NCBI GenBank assembly: GCA_003537575.1
Contig: DPRS01000059.1
Coordinates: 1-39,516, forward strand
DNA: 39,516 nucleotides
Origin: Oxalobacteraceae bacterium
GTDB taxonomy: Bacteria > Pseudomonadota > Gammaproteobacteria > Burkholderiales > Burkholderiaceae_D
Direction: 5' to 3'
Shown: piece by piece, positions 8,203 to 17,573 of the stretch
Layout of the letters: every line of letters begins with the position of its first letter
Position numbering within the stretch: position 1 is the first letter of the stretch
Position numbers and translations under genes: made by a program
Notes under the pieces: model-generated
The model's database searches: none
Told to the model about the DNA's origin: nothing
Seen by the model: only the letters and a program-made list of their open reading frames with translations

Positions 8203-9375
8203 ATGAAGAAGTCCCTTATTGCACTGGCAGTTCTGGGTGCAGTCGCAACCGGCGCACAAGCGCAATCGAATGTTCAGATCGGCGGCCTTTTTCAAGTCGT
8301 GGGTAAGAGCTATAAGGTCAGCGACGTCAATGTTGCTGCTCGTCCTGCTGGCCAATCCCTGAAAAACGAATTCCGCCTTGACGACGACCACGGTTCCCGC
8401 CTCTGGTTCAAGGGCACGGAAGATCTGGGTAACGGTCTGTCGGCTCTGTTTTACATGGAAAGCCGCTTCAGGACCGATACCGGCAGCGGCGCCTTCGCCG
8501 ATGGCAATACCTACGTTGGCCTGAACAGCAAGTCCTTGGGTCAACTGACTTTTGGTCGCCAAACCCTGATGGATGGTCAAGGTTCTTCTGTTGAAACCGG
8601 CCTGAACGGTGCGCCGGCAATGTCGCTCGGCATGTATGCAGGCAAAACGATCCTGAGCTATGTCAACGGCTTTGGCATCGATACTAGCCGCTCCAACAAC
8701 GTGATCCAGTACGCATCGCCGAATTTCAGCGGCTTCAGCGCGACTGCAGCAGTGGCAACTTCCAATGGCTCTACTGAAGGTACTGCTCCTACAACTGGCA
8801 CTGCGAACAATAACTACGATGAAGGCCGCAAGCTGTTCCTGGTTGGTAATTATAAAAACGGCCCGATCTATGTCAACCTGGCATATTTGACTACCAAGAC
8901 TGACGGTCAGCCGAACCTGGTCAACCTCACTACTGCTAATATGCCCGACAAAGAAGAAATTCGTCTGTCGGCTTCTTACGTGTTCGGTGGTTTCAAGACC
9001 GGTTTCCAGTTTGACCGCGCAACACTGGAAAAGGTTGGCCGTACCAATGCCGGCGTCGGCGGTAACGATCAAACCCGTAACGCATGGCAGATCCCGGTCA
9101 GCTATACCTTTGGCCCGCACACCATCCAGGCCAGCTTCACCAAGGCTGGTGATGTGAGCAATGCAGCTACTGCGGATACTGGCGCCAAGATGTGGGTGCT
9201 CGGTTACGATCACGCCTTGTCCAAGCGTACCAACGTAGGCGTGTTCTACAGCAAGGTCGACAACGAGCGTAATGGCGTTTATCAGCCGAACGGTGCCGGT
9301 ACCACCAACGGTTCCACCCTGCTGGCTGGCGAATCGGCATCGATCGTCACCCTGGGCATGATGCACAAGTTCTAA
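8203..9375 (+). CDS. General porin, Burkholderiales OmpC-like family
   Basis: A 390-residue outer-membrane protein. A signal peptide, MKKSLIALAVLGAVATGAQA, is followed by QSNVQIGGLFQVVGKS, the typical first strand of betaproteobacterial trimeric porins. Diagnostic segments include SRLWFKGTEDLGNGLSALF, NTYVGLNSKSLGQLTFGRQ and YASPNFSGFSATAA. The chain ends in MMHKF, whose terminal phenylalanine is the outer-membrane assembly signal recognised by the BAM machinery. The alternating hydrophobic/polar strands fit a 16-stranded barrel. The position between sbp and cysTWA hints at, but does not prove, a role in letting sulfate or organosulfur compounds across the outer membrane. It appears monocistronic, with a long AT-rich leader and a strong terminator. 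Confidence 0.95.
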   Translation: MKKSLIALAVLGAVATGAQAQSNVQIGGLFQVVGKSYKVSDVNVAARPAGQSLKNEFRLDDDHGSRLWFKGTEDLGNGLSALFYMESRFRTDTGSGAFADGNTYVGLNSKSLGQLTFGRQTLMDGQGSSVETGLNGAPAMSLGMYAGKTILSYVNGFGIDTSRSNNVIQYASPNFSGFSATAAVATSNGSTEGTAPTTGTANNNYDEGRKLFLVGNYKNGPIYVNLAYLTTKTDGQPNLVNLTTANMPDKEEIRLSASYVFGGFKTGFQFDRATLEKVGRTNAGVGGNDQTRNAWQIPVSYTFGPHTIQASFTKAGDVSNAATADTGAKMWVLGYDHALSKRTNVGVFYSKVDNERNGVYQPNGAGTTNGSTLLAGESASIVTLGMMHKF

Positions 9376-9417
9376 TCCGGCAGTCAGTCACAAGCCAGAT
9401 ACCTGGCTTTTCAGGAA

Positions 9418-9445
9418 AACGGGCACTTCGGTGCCCGTTTTTTTT
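9418..9445 (+). terminator. Intrinsic terminator of the porin gene
   Basis: AACGGGCAC (9418-9426) pairs perfectly with GTGCCCGTT (9431-9439) around a stable TTCG tetraloop. The T run goes on to 9445. Confidence 0.95.
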
Positions 9446-9505
9446 GCATCAAGCGCGCAATGCAATAGCTCTGCACTTTGGCATATGCGTTTTTATTCTA
9501 TAAAC

Positions 9506-9524
9506 ATGCGGAAAAATTCGTTCT
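9506..9524 (+). promoter_or_regulatory. Candidate CysB-type operator upstream of cysT
   Basis: ATGC (9506-9509), a GAAAA run and ATTCGTTCT (9516-9524) repeat the motif found at 5857-5876 before sbp. It lies 65 nt upstream of the chosen cysT start. The nine-base ATTCGTTCT core is identical in both places. Confidence 0.5.
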
Positions 9525-9588
9525 CTTTATAACGTCCGAGTGTAACTATTGCCTCCCGATATTCGCAAACGTAATAAGAGGACGTTTC

Positions 9589-10467
9589 ATGCAGGAAGCA
9601 ATCATTTCACATAGTACTAAACATAGTACTAAAAGCAGGATGGTTCCCCGGGTGATGCCCGGATTTAACCTGTCCCTGGGATTCACTTTGTTCTATCTGG
9701 GATTGATCGTCCTCATTCCCCTCTCTGCTGTCTTTCTCAAGACCTTTACTCTCAGCTGGCAAGATTTCTGGAGTGCCGTGTCGTCCGAGCGCGTCGTCGC
9801 TTCTTATCGGCTGACCTTCGGCGGCTCGCTGCTGGCCGCGATGCTCAACGTCGTCTTCGGCGGCATCGTCGCCTGGGTGCTGGTGCGTTATCGCTTCCCC
9901 GGCAAGAAAATCATCGATGCATTGGTGGATCTGCCTTTCGCGCTGCCGACCGCCGTCGCCGGCATCGCCCTGACTGCGCTGTACGCACCGAACGGCTGGA
10001 TCGGGCAATACCTGGAGCCGCTCGGCATCAAGGCCGCCTTCACGCCTCTGGGGGTCTACATCGCCCTGACCTTCATCGGCTTGCCCTTCGTCGTGCGCAC
10101 GGTGCAGCCGGTGCTGGAAGAATCCGAACGCGAGTTGGAGGAAGCCGCTGCCAGCCTGGGGTCGAGCCGTTGGCAAACTTTCGCGAAAGTGATCTTCCCC
10201 GGCATTATGCCCGCCTTGCTGACCGGCTTTGCGCTGGCATTTGCCCGCGCCACCGGCGAATACGGCTCGGTGATTTTCATCGCCGGCAACATGCCGATGG
10301 TCTCGGAAATCACGCCGCTATTCATCGTCACCAAGCTCGAGCAATACGACTATGCCGGCGCCACCGCGATCGCCGTGGTCATGCTGCTGGTGTCGTTCGT
10401 GCTGCTGCTCGCCATCAATCTGCTGCAAGCCTGGGCCCGCCAGCGTGGCCAGCCCGGCAAGAAATAA
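9589..10467 (+). CDS. cysT: Sulfate/thiosulfate ABC transporter permease CysT
   Basis: A 292-residue inner-membrane permease, close to the 277 residues of E. coli CysT (CysU). Six hydrophobic segments are visible from FNLSLGFTLFYLGLIVLIPL onward. The cytoplasmic EAA loop that docks on the ATPase reads EEAAASLGSSRWQTFAKVIF. With CysW it forms the channel that takes sulfate from Sbp. The frame is open upstream to 9478, but AAGAGGA at 9576-9582, 6 nt before the ATG at 9589, fixes this start; the extra upstream residues are unlike the family. Codons 8-15 contain an exact 12-bp tandem duplication that encodes HSTKHSTK. cysW starts 19 nt downstream. Confidence 0.95.
   Translation: MQEAIISHSTKHSTKSRMVPRVMPGFNLSLGFTLFYLGLIVLIPLSAVFLKTFTLSWQDFWSAVSSERVVASYRLTFGGSLLAAMLNVVFGGIVAWVLVRYRFPGKKIIDALVDLPFALPTAVAGIALTALYAPNGWIGQYLEPLGIKAAFTPLGVYIALTFIGLPFVVRTVQPVLEESERELEEAAASLGSSRWQTFAKVIFPGIMPALLTGFALAFARATGEYGSVIFIAGNMPMVSEITPLFIVTKLEQYDYAGATAIAVVMLLVSFVLLLAINLLQAWARQRGQPGKK
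9610..9633 (+). repeat. 12-bp perfect tandem duplication inside the cysT N-terminus
   Basis: CATAGTACTAAA occurs twice back to back (9610-9621, 9622-9633). It stays in frame and adds a second HSTK to the cytoplasmic N-terminus of CysT. Confidence 0.9.
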
Positions 10468-10486
10468 GCAAGGAATAAGGAACATC

Positions 10487-11386
10487 ATGTCTGCTGTAGC
10501 CACTTTTCCCATCGCCAGCCAAAGCCGGACTGCGGCCGCCTATGTGCCGGCGGCGACGCAGGAACCGTTCTGGGTACGCGCCCTACTGATTTCTGTCGCG
10601 CTGGCCTTTCTGACGCTGTTCCTGTTCATACCCTTGGCGGCGGTGTTTGCCGAAGCCTTCAAGAAAGGCTGGGATGCCTACGTCGCGGCCATCATCGAGC
10701 CGGATGCCTGGGCCGCGATCAGGCTGACCCTGCTGACAGCGGCCATCGCCGTGCCGCTGAACCTGGTGTTCGGCGTGGCGGCTGCCTGGACCATCGCCAA
10801 GTTCGAATTCCGCGGCAAGAACATGCTGCTGACCCTGATCGACTTGCCGTTTTCGGTGTCGCCGGTGATTTCCGGCCTGATTTACGTGCTGATGTTCGGC
10901 GCCCAGGGCTGGCTCGGCCCCTGGCTGCAGGAGCACGACATCAAGATCATCTTCGCCGTGCCCGGCATCATCCTGGCCACCATCTTCGTCACCTTTCCTT
11001 TCGTCGCGCGCGAACTGATCCCGCTGATGCAGGCGCAAGGCACGGAAGAGGAAGAGGCGGCGCTGGTGTTGGGTGCCTCCGGCTGGAAGACCTTCTGGTA
11101 CGTGACCCTGCCCAACATCAAATGGGGCCTGCTGTACGGCGTGATCCTGTGTAACGCCCGCGCCATGGGCGAATTCGGCGCGGTGTCGGTGGTGTCGGGC
11201 CACATCCGCGGCGAGACCAATACCATTCCGCTGCAAGTCGAGATCCTCTACAACGAATACGCCTTCGCGGCAGCCTTCTCGGTGTCTTCGCTGCTGGCCT
11301 TGCTGGCTCTCGTGACGCTGGCGCTGAAGAGTTTCATCGAATGGCGGCTGCGTGATGAAACCGGCCGGCCCTTGCAGGAACATTGA
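10487..11386 (+). CDS. cysW: Sulfate/thiosulfate ABC transporter permease CysW
   Basis: A 299-residue inner-membrane permease and partner of CysT. It has a short alanine-rich cytoplasmic N-terminus, then membrane segments beginning WVRALLISVALAFLTLFLF. The EAA loop EEEAALVLGASGWKTFWYV contacts CysA. The segments GEFGAVSVVSGHIRGETNT and LQVEILYNEYAFAAAF are diagnostic of CysW. The frame is open upstream into cysT, but the ATG at 10487 follows TAAGGAA (10476-10482) and matches the family start. It lies 19 nt after cysT and 35 nt before cysA, so these genes form one operon. Confidence 0.95.
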   Translation: MSAVATFPIASQSRTAAAYVPAATQEPFWVRALLISVALAFLTLFLFIPLAAVFAEAFKKGWDAYVAAIIEPDAWAAIRLTLLTAAIAVPLNLVFGVAAAWTIAKFEFRGKNMLLTLIDLPFSVSPVISGLIYVLMFGAQGWLGPWLQEHDIKIIFAVPGIILATIFVTFPFVARELIPLMQAQGTEEEEAALVLGASGWKTFWYVTLPNIKWGLLYGVILCNARAMGEFGAVSVVSGHIRGETNTIPLQVEILYNEYAFAAAFSVSSLLALLALVTLALKSFIEWRLRDETGRPLQEH

Positions 11387-11421
11387 AGCTAATTTACGAA
11401 GTGATGAAGTGAGTGCACATC

Positions 11422-12497
<1,076 letters not shown>

Positions 12498-12501
<4 letters not shown>

Positions 12502-13427
12502 ACTTTCAGCAATTGCGCTCGGTGCGCGAAGCCGCCCGGCGTGGCTACAACCTGACGGAAGTGGCGAATGTCCTGTTCACTTCCCAGCCCGGCGTCAGCC
12601 GCCAGATACGCGAGCTCGAAGAAGAGCTCGGGGTCGATATCTTCGAGCGCAACGGCAAGCGCCTGACCGGCCTGACCGAGCCCGGCAAGGGCATTCTCGA
12701 CATCATCGAGCACCTGTTGCTGGAAGCGGAAAATCTGCGCCAGGCTGGTCTGGAGTATTCCGGCAAGACCAGCGGCACGCTGACGGTCGCCGCTACCCAC
12801 ACCCAGGCGCGCTATGCCCTGCCGAAGGTGGTGCAGGCGTTCCGCGCGACGTTTCCTGATGTCCGCATCGCCCTGCAGCAAAGCTCGCCGGAACATATCG
12901 CGCAATGGGTCATCTCTGGCAAGGCTGACGTCGGCATCGCCACCGAGGGCCTGAGCCAGTTCGAGGAACTGGTGTCGTTCCCGTGCTACAGCTGGAACCA
13001 CGTGGTGGTCGTGCCTGAAGGACACCCGCTGCTATCGGAAGAGAATATTTCCCTGCAGGCGCTGGGCGCCTGGCCGCTGATCACGTATGACATCGGTTTT
13101 ACCGGCCGCGGCCATATCGACGATGCTTTCCGCCGGGCAGATATTGCGCCCGACATCGTGCTGACAGCGATGGATTCCGACGTGATCCAGCAGTACGTCG
13201 CCCTCGGCCTTGGCGTCGGCATCGTGGCATCGATGGCGGTCGAGCAGGGGTTCCATACCGGCCTGCGCCATATCCAGGCAGAAGAACTGTTCGCCGCCAA
13301 TGTCACTCGCCTGGCGGTGCGGCGCGGCGCCTATCTGCGTTCCTACACGTACGATTTCATCCAGCAGTTCGCGCCGCAGCTGACGCGCAAGGAAATCCAG
13401 ACTGCGCTGCTGGGCGGCGGCGACTAG
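12498..13427 (+). CDS. cysB: LysR-type regulator of sulfur assimilation, CysB/Cbl family
   Basis: A 309-residue LysR regulator. The N-terminal winged helix-turn-helix is MNFQQLRSVREAARRGYNL followed by TSQPGVSRQIRELEEELG. The effector domain contains ATHTQARYALP, GFTGRGHIDDAF and GLGVGIVASMAVEQ, which align in memory with E. coli CysB. CysB senses N-acetylserine/O-acetylserine and Cbl senses adenosine phosphosulfate; the two cannot be separated by eye. It should activate sbp and cysTWA, and both have a similar motif upstream. The start overlaps the cysA stop by four bases (ATGA). Its TAG stop overlaps the pyrD stop on the other strand within CTAG. Confidence 0.93.
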
Positions 13428-14470
13428 CGGCCCGCGCCGCGCAGCGCCGCCGCGCATTCGCGCACCAGCGCCGGGCCGCGGTAGATCAGGCCGGAATACA
13501 GTTGCACCAGCGATGCGCCGGCTGCGATCTTGGCGCGCGCGCTGTCGCCGTCGAGGATGCCGCCCACGCCGATGATCGGCAGTGCGTCGCCCAGTTCGGC
13601 CTTCAGGCCGCGGATCACGGCATTGGAAAGCTCGAACACCGGCGCGCCCGACAGGCCGCCGGTTTCTTGCGCGTGCGGCAGGCCTTGCACCGCATCGCGC
13701 GTAATGGTGGTGTTGGTGGCGATCACCGCGTCGATCTTGTGGCGCAACAGCGCGCCGGCGATTTCCTTCGTCTGTTCGGCATCGATGTCCGGGGCAATCT
13801 TCAGCGCCACCGGCACGTAGCGCTTGTGCAAGCCAGCCAGGCTCAGTTGCGTCGCCTTCAACTGCGACAACAGGGCATCCAGTTCCGAAGCGCCCTGCAG
13901 TTGCCGCAGATTCTTGGTATTCGGCGAAGAAATGTTTACCGTGACATAGCTGGCGTAGGGATAGACTTTTTCCAGGCACAGCAGGTAATCATCCACCGCG
14001 CGCTCGATCGGCGTGTCGGCATTCTTGCCGATGTTCAGGCCAATGATGCCTTCGCGGTTCTGGTAAAACTTCGATGCCTGCACATTGGCAACGAAGGCAT
14101 CGACGCCGCCGTTGTTGAAGCCCATGCGATTGATGATGGCATTGGCCTGCGGCAGGCGGAACATGCGCGGCTTCGGATTGCCCGGCTGCGCGCGCGGCGT
14201 CACGGTGCCGATCTCGATGAAGCCGAAGCCGAGCGCGGCCAGCGCATCGATGTAGGTGCCATCCTTGTCCAGGCCGGCGGCCAGCCCGACCGGGTTGACG
14301 AAAGTCAGACCCATGACCTGGCGCTCGTCGCGCGGCGGCCGTGGCAGCAGCCGGGTCAGGCCGAGCGCATCGGCTTTCTTCAGGGAAGACAGCGTGAGGT
14401 GGTGGGCCGATTCAGCATCAAGCGAAAACAGGCAGGGGCGGGCAAGCGAGTACAGGAGATTGTCGGACAC
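13424..14470 (-). CDS. pyrD: Dihydroorotate dehydrogenase (quinone), class 2
   Basis: A 348-residue flavoenzyme that oxidises dihydroorotate to orotate and passes electrons to membrane quinone, the fourth step of pyrimidine synthesis. Diagnostic segments are GLAAGLDKDG, IEIGTVTPRAQPGNPKPR, NRMGFNNGG, the catalytic-serine motif NISSPNTKNLR, KIAPDID and the FMN phosphate site GVGGI. The amphipathic N-terminus (NLLYSLARPCLFSLDAE) is the class 2 membrane-binding part. I chose the GTG at 14470 because the protein then begins where E. coli PyrD (336 aa) begins. An ATG at 14545 would add 25 residues unlike the family, though it cannot be excluded. It is convergent with cysB with a four-base overlap of stop codons, and lies 132 nt after bpt. 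Confidence 0.95.
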   Translation of the reverse strand: MSDNLLYSLARPCLFSLDAESAHHLTLSSLKKADALGLTRLLPRPPRDERQVMGLTFVNPVGLAAGLDKDGTYIDALAALGFGFIEIGTVTPRAQPGNPKPRMFRLPQANAIINRMGFNNGGVDAFVANVQASKFYQNREGIIGLNIGKNADTPIERAVDDYLLCLEKVYPYASYVTVNISSPNTKNLRQLQGASELDALLSQLKATQLSLAGLHKRYVPVALKIAPDIDAEQTKEIAGALLRHKIDAVIATNTTITRDAVQGLPHAQETGGLSGAPVFELSNAVIRGLKAELGDALPIIGVGGILDGDSARAKIAAGASLVQLYSGLIYRGPALVRECAAALRGAGR

Positions 14471-14602
14471 GGGAAATCCAGCGCAAAAATGAACGGTTCC
14501 GCAAACAGGGCGGAATGTAAAGTCCGCTATTTTAACGCGCCGCAATCATGTCGGGCAGCCGTCATGTTGCCGCGATGCGCGGCAAAGAGGATCGGCTCGT
14601 TC

Positions 14603-15325
14603 TTACAGTGCTTCCCAGCGTCCCATGCGCAATGCCTGCAGCGGCTGGAAATTGATCTTGTAGGCCATTTTCCGGCTTTCCCTGATCCAGTAGCCGAGAT
14701 AGACGTAATGCATGCCGAGCCGGCGCGTCTGCTCGATCTGCCACAGAACGTTGTAAGTGCCGTAGCTGGCGCCTTTCACATCCGGATCGTAGAAAGTGTA
14801 GACGGACGACAGTCCATCGTCGAGCACGTCGATGATGCTGACCATGCGCAGGGTGCCGTCCGGCTCGCGGAATTCCACCAGGCGCGTATTGACCTTGCTC
14901 TGCAGCAGGAATTGCGCATACTGATCGCGGCTGTCCTGATCCATGCCGCCTCCGGCATGGCGCGCCGACTGGTAGCGCAGGTACAGCTCGTAATGGTCGT
15001 GCATGTAGGCCAGGCTGGTGATCTGGGCAATCAGGTTGCCATGGCGGCGCCAGGCCCGTTGCTGGCTGCGGTTGGGGATGAATTCATGCGCCTGCACGCG
15101 CACCGGCGTGCAAGCCTGGCAGCCATCGCAATACGGCCGGTAAGTGAAGATGCCACTGCGGCGAAAACCGTTCTGCACCAATCCCGAATAGACATCGGCA
15201 TTGATCAGATGCGATGGTGTCGCCACCTGCGAACGGGCCTGCCGATGGTCCAGGTAGCTGCACGGATAAGGTGCAGTCGCATAAAACTGCAAGGTGGAAA
15301 AAGGAAGATCCTTCAGGTGCGTCAT
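14603..15325 (-). CDS. bpt: Aspartate/glutamate leucyltransferase (bacterial protein transferase)
   Basis: A 240-residue GNAT-fold enzyme of the Ate1-like Bpt family. It transfers leucine from Leu-tRNA to proteins with N-terminal aspartate or glutamate and so marks them for ClpS-ClpAP. Visible hallmarks are the N-terminal YPCSYLDHRQARSQ and YCDGCQACTPVRV cysteine clusters, then RRHGNL, DGLSSVYTFYDPD, and the closing YLGYWIRESRKMAYK. The usual length is about 240-250 residues, so it is complete. It lies 75 nt downstream of aat, which carries out the companion N-end-rule step, and the two are likely co-transcribed with pyrD following. Confidence 0.93.
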   Translation of the reverse strand: MTHLKDLPFSTLQFYATAPYPCSYLDHRQARSQVATPSHLINADVYSGLVQNGFRRSGIFTYRPYCDGCQACTPVRVQAHEFIPNRSQQRAWRRHGNLIAQITSLAYMHDHYELYLRYQSARHAGGGMDQDSRDQYAQFLLQSKVNTRLVEFREPDGTLRMVSIIDVLDDGLSSVYTFYDPDVKGASYGTYNVLWQIEQTRRLGMHYVYLGYWIRESRKMAYKINFQPLQALRMGRWEAL

Positions 15326-15400
15326 GGGCGTTCTGTCACCAGCGGGTTGACGGCGTATGAATCGATGTTAACCGATTGCGTGCCGGATTTCACACTGGAT

Positions 15401-16129
15401 TCAAAATAAAGGAATTGGTTTCCATTCCGTGATGCTGGGCTGGGCCACCGCCTGCCGCAAGTGGCTTAGAAAATTTTTCCGCGAGATCGGCACGGCGCCC
15501 AGCGATGCCAGGTGATGGGTCTCTTGCTGGCAATCGATCATGGCAATGCCATTGCTTTTCAGGAAATGCACCAGGTAAGCCAGGGCAATCTTGGAGGCAT
15601 CGCTGACCCGGGCGAACATGGATTCGCCATAAAACATTTGTCCGATGCACATGCCGTAAGCGCCGCCGACAAGCGTGCCATCCAGCCAGGCTTCGGCGCT
15701 ATGGGCAAAGCCTTGCCGGTGCAGCGCGACGTAGGCGTCGATGATGTCATTGGAAATCCAGGTGCCTGGCCCATCGGCCCGCGGCGCCGCGCAGGCACGC
15801 ATGACTTCCTCGAAAGCGTGGTCGAAGCGGATCTCCCAGCCTCCTCCGCTGGTTCTGCTGCGTTCCACCTTTTTCAAGGTTTTTTTCAAGCTGGCGGAAA
15901 TATGGAAACGATCTGTCATCAAGATCATGCGCGGGTCGGTGCTCCACCAGAGGATGGGCTGTCCTTCGGAAAACCAGGGAAAAATACCGTGCCGATAGGC
16001 ATCGAGCAGGCGCTCCGGCGACAAGTCAGCGCCTGCCGCCAGTAAGCCTGCCGCGCCATCCTCCTCGGTCAGGGCCAACGAGACATCTGGAAATGGCGTA
16101 TTCACTTCCAGCCAGGAAATCATAGCCAT
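15401..16129 (-). CDS. aat: Leucyl/phenylalanyl-tRNA--protein transferase
   Basis: A 242-residue enzyme that adds leucine or phenylalanine to proteins with N-terminal lysine or arginine, the primary step of the bacterial N-end rule. Family marks are GLLAAGADLSPERLLDAYRHGIFPWF, given here in part as AYRHGIFPWFSEGQPILWWS, then DPRMIL, GTWISNDIIDAYVALHRQG, SAEAWLDGTLVGGAYG and the MFARVSDASKIAL segment. Two in-frame ATGs (16129 and 16123) are possible starts and neither has a strong ribosome site. It is the first gene of the minus-strand group aat-bpt-pyrD and divergent from amt across about 177 nt. Confidence 0.95.
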   Translation of the reverse strand: MAMISWLEVNTPFPDVSLALTEEDGAAGLLAAGADLSPERLLDAYRHGIFPWFSEGQPILWWSTDPRMILMTDRFHISASLKKTLKKVERSRTSGGGWEIRFDHAFEEVMRACAAPRADGPGTWISNDIIDAYVALHRQGFAHSAEAWLDGTLVGGAYGMCIGQMFYGESMFARVSDASKIALAYLVHFLKSNGIAMIDCQQETHHLASLGAVPISRKNFLSHLRQAVAQPSITEWKPIPLF

Positions 16130-16151
16130 GCCCTAATTTGAATTGCGAAAT

Positions 16152-16168
16152 TGCACAAGTACGGTGCG
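16152..16168 (+). promoter_or_regulatory. Candidate NtrC binding site upstream of amt
   Basis: The 17-mer TGCACAAGTACGGTGCG has GCAC and GTGC separated by seven bases, as in the NtrC consensus (TGCACC-N5-GGTGCA). It sits 155 nt upstream of the amt start. A weaker second half-site, TGCACCAAAAGGG, begins at 16230. Confidence 0.5.
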
Positions 16169-16238
16169 GATATGAAATGATAAAAATGAAATCAAGAAAT
16201 TTCTCCTTAAAAACAAAGACTTGCAGCGCTGCACCAAA

Positions 16239-16257
16239 AGGGAATAGAAATTGCTTT
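16239..16257 (+). promoter_or_regulatory. Candidate sigma-54 (-24/-12) promoter of amt
   Basis: GG at 16241-16242 and GC at 16253-16254 are separated by exactly ten bases, the invariant sigma-54 spacing. The -12 element TTGCTTT matches consensus well; the -24 element (GGGAATA) matches poorly outside GG. It lies about 50 nt before the amt ATG. Confidence 0.4.
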
Positions 16258-16306
16258 AAAGAAGTCTATTTTCAAAATCGTGCACATTTATTGGGAGAAG
16301 TTTTGC

Positions 16307-17509
16307 ATGGATGAGATTAAAAACGGTACGGATGCCTTGTTTATTTTGCTTGGCGCCATCATGATTTTGGCAATGCACGCCGGCTTTGCCTTCCTCGAAC
16401 TCGGCACCGTACGCAAGAAAAATCAGGTCAATGCGCTGGTTAAAATCTTAGTCGATTTTGCCGTATCCACGGTGGCGTATTTTTTTGTCGGCTACAGCAT
16501 TGCCTACGGCATCAATTTCTTTTCCAGCGCCGAAGTGCTTGCGGCAAAAAACGGTTTTGAGCTGGTAAAGTTCTTTTTCCTGCTGACGTTCGCCGCTGCC
16601 ATTCCGGCGATTGTGTCCGGCGGCATTGCGGAGCGGGCTAGGTTTTATCCGCAATTGGCGGCCACTGCCATGCTGGTGGGCCTGGTCTATCCCTTTTTCG
16701 AAGGTATCGTCTGGAACCATCATTTCGGCGTGCAAGCCTGGTTAAAGAATGCATTTTCTGCTGAGTTTCACGATTTTGCCGGTTCGGTCGTGGTGCATGC
16801 GGTGGGTGGCTGGATTGCCTTGCCTGCCGTGTTGCTGCTGGGCGCGCGGCGCGGACGCTATGCCAAGGATGGCGGCATCACGGCGCATCCGCCTTCGAGC
16901 ATTCCTTTCCTTGCTCTTGGCGCCTGGATTCTGACGGTCGGCTGGTTCGGCTTCAATGTCATGAGCGCGCAAACCGTCGGCGCCATGAATGGGCTGGTGG
17001 CATTGAATTCGCTGATGGCCATGATCGGCGGCACGCTGGTGGCGCTGGTGGTGGGCAAGAACGATCCGGGCTTCGTGTATAACGGTCCGCTGGCCGGCCT
17101 GGTGGCTGTGTGCGCAGGCTCCGACCTCATGCATCCGCTGGGCGCACTGGTCACCGGCGGTATCGCCGGGGCGATTTTTGTCCGGATGTTTACCCTTACC
17201 CAGAACAAATGGAAAATCGACGATGTACTGGGCGTGTGGCCGCTGCACGGCTTGTGCGGCGCCTGGGGTGGCCTGGCGGCAGGGATTTTCGGCTTGCAGG
17301 CTTTGGGTGGCCGCGGCGGCGTGGCTTTTGCGTCGCAACTGGTCGGCACCCTGATGGGGGTGGCGATTGCGCTGGCCGGCGGCGCCATCGTGTACGGCAT
17401 CCTGAAGGCGCTGGTAGGATTGCGGCTCGATCCCGAGCAGGAATTCGAAGGCGCCGACCTGTCCATCCACAAGATCAGCGCTACCGCCGAGCGTGAAATC
17501 AGTCGCTAA
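16307..17509 (+). CDS. amt: Ammonium transporter
   Basis: A 400-residue Amt/MEP/Rh family channel in the inner membrane. About eleven hydrophobic segments are visible. Family marks are FAFLELGTVRKKNQVNALVK near the N-terminus, GIAERARF, the ammonium-site aspartate in HDFAGS, the first pore histidine in VVHAVGG, the second in WPLHGLCGAWGG, and GWFGFNVMSA. The start at 16307 has GGGAGAAG at 16293-16300 with a 6-nt gap; the frame is open a further nine codons upstream without support. There is no cleavable signal peptide, unlike E. coli AmtB. The usual partner glnK is not adjacent. Upstream NtrC- and sigma-54-like elements suggest nitrogen-limitation control. Confidence 0.94.
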   Translation: MDEIKNGTDALFILLGAIMILAMHAGFAFLELGTVRKKNQVNALVKILVDFAVSTVAYFFVGYSIAYGINFFSSAEVLAAKNGFELVKFFFLLTFAAAIPAIVSGGIAERARFYPQLAATAMLVGLVYPFFEGIVWNHHFGVQAWLKNAFSAEFHDFAGSVVVHAVGGWIALPAVLLLGARRGRYAKDGGITAHPPSSIPFLALGAWILTVGWFGFNVMSAQTVGAMNGLVALNSLMAMIGGTLVALVVGKNDPGFVYNGPLAGLVAVCAGSDLMHPLGALVTGGIAGAIFVRMFTLTQNKWKIDDVLGVWPLHGLCGAWGGLAAGIFGLQALGGRGGVAFASQLVGTLMGVAIALAGGAIVYGILKALVGLRLDPEQEFEGADLSIHKISATAEREISR

Positions 17510-17510
17510 A

Positions 17511-17547
17511 GGCGTCGGCTAGGCGTCGGCTGTTAAAGGCGTCGGCT
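17511..17547 (+). repeat. Three short direct repeats after amt
   Basis: GGCGTCGGCT occurs at 17511-17520, 17522-17531 and 17538-17547. The first and third copies share the longer TAAAGGCGTCGGCT, and the first of these includes the amt stop codon, so the segment looks like a small duplication of the gene end. Confidence 0.85.
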
Positions 17548-17573
17548 GCCAAGGGAATCGGCCGCTATGAGAA

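Noticed and set aside
9478..9588. Upstream extension of cysT to 9478
   Set aside because: It would run through the candidate operator, gives residues unlike the family, and the clear ribosome site points to 9589.
13502..15409. 635-codon plus-strand open frame
   Set aside because: It lies antisense to pyrD and bpt, which have strong family motifs. Its translation has no recognisable domain and the composition of a GC-rich shadow frame.
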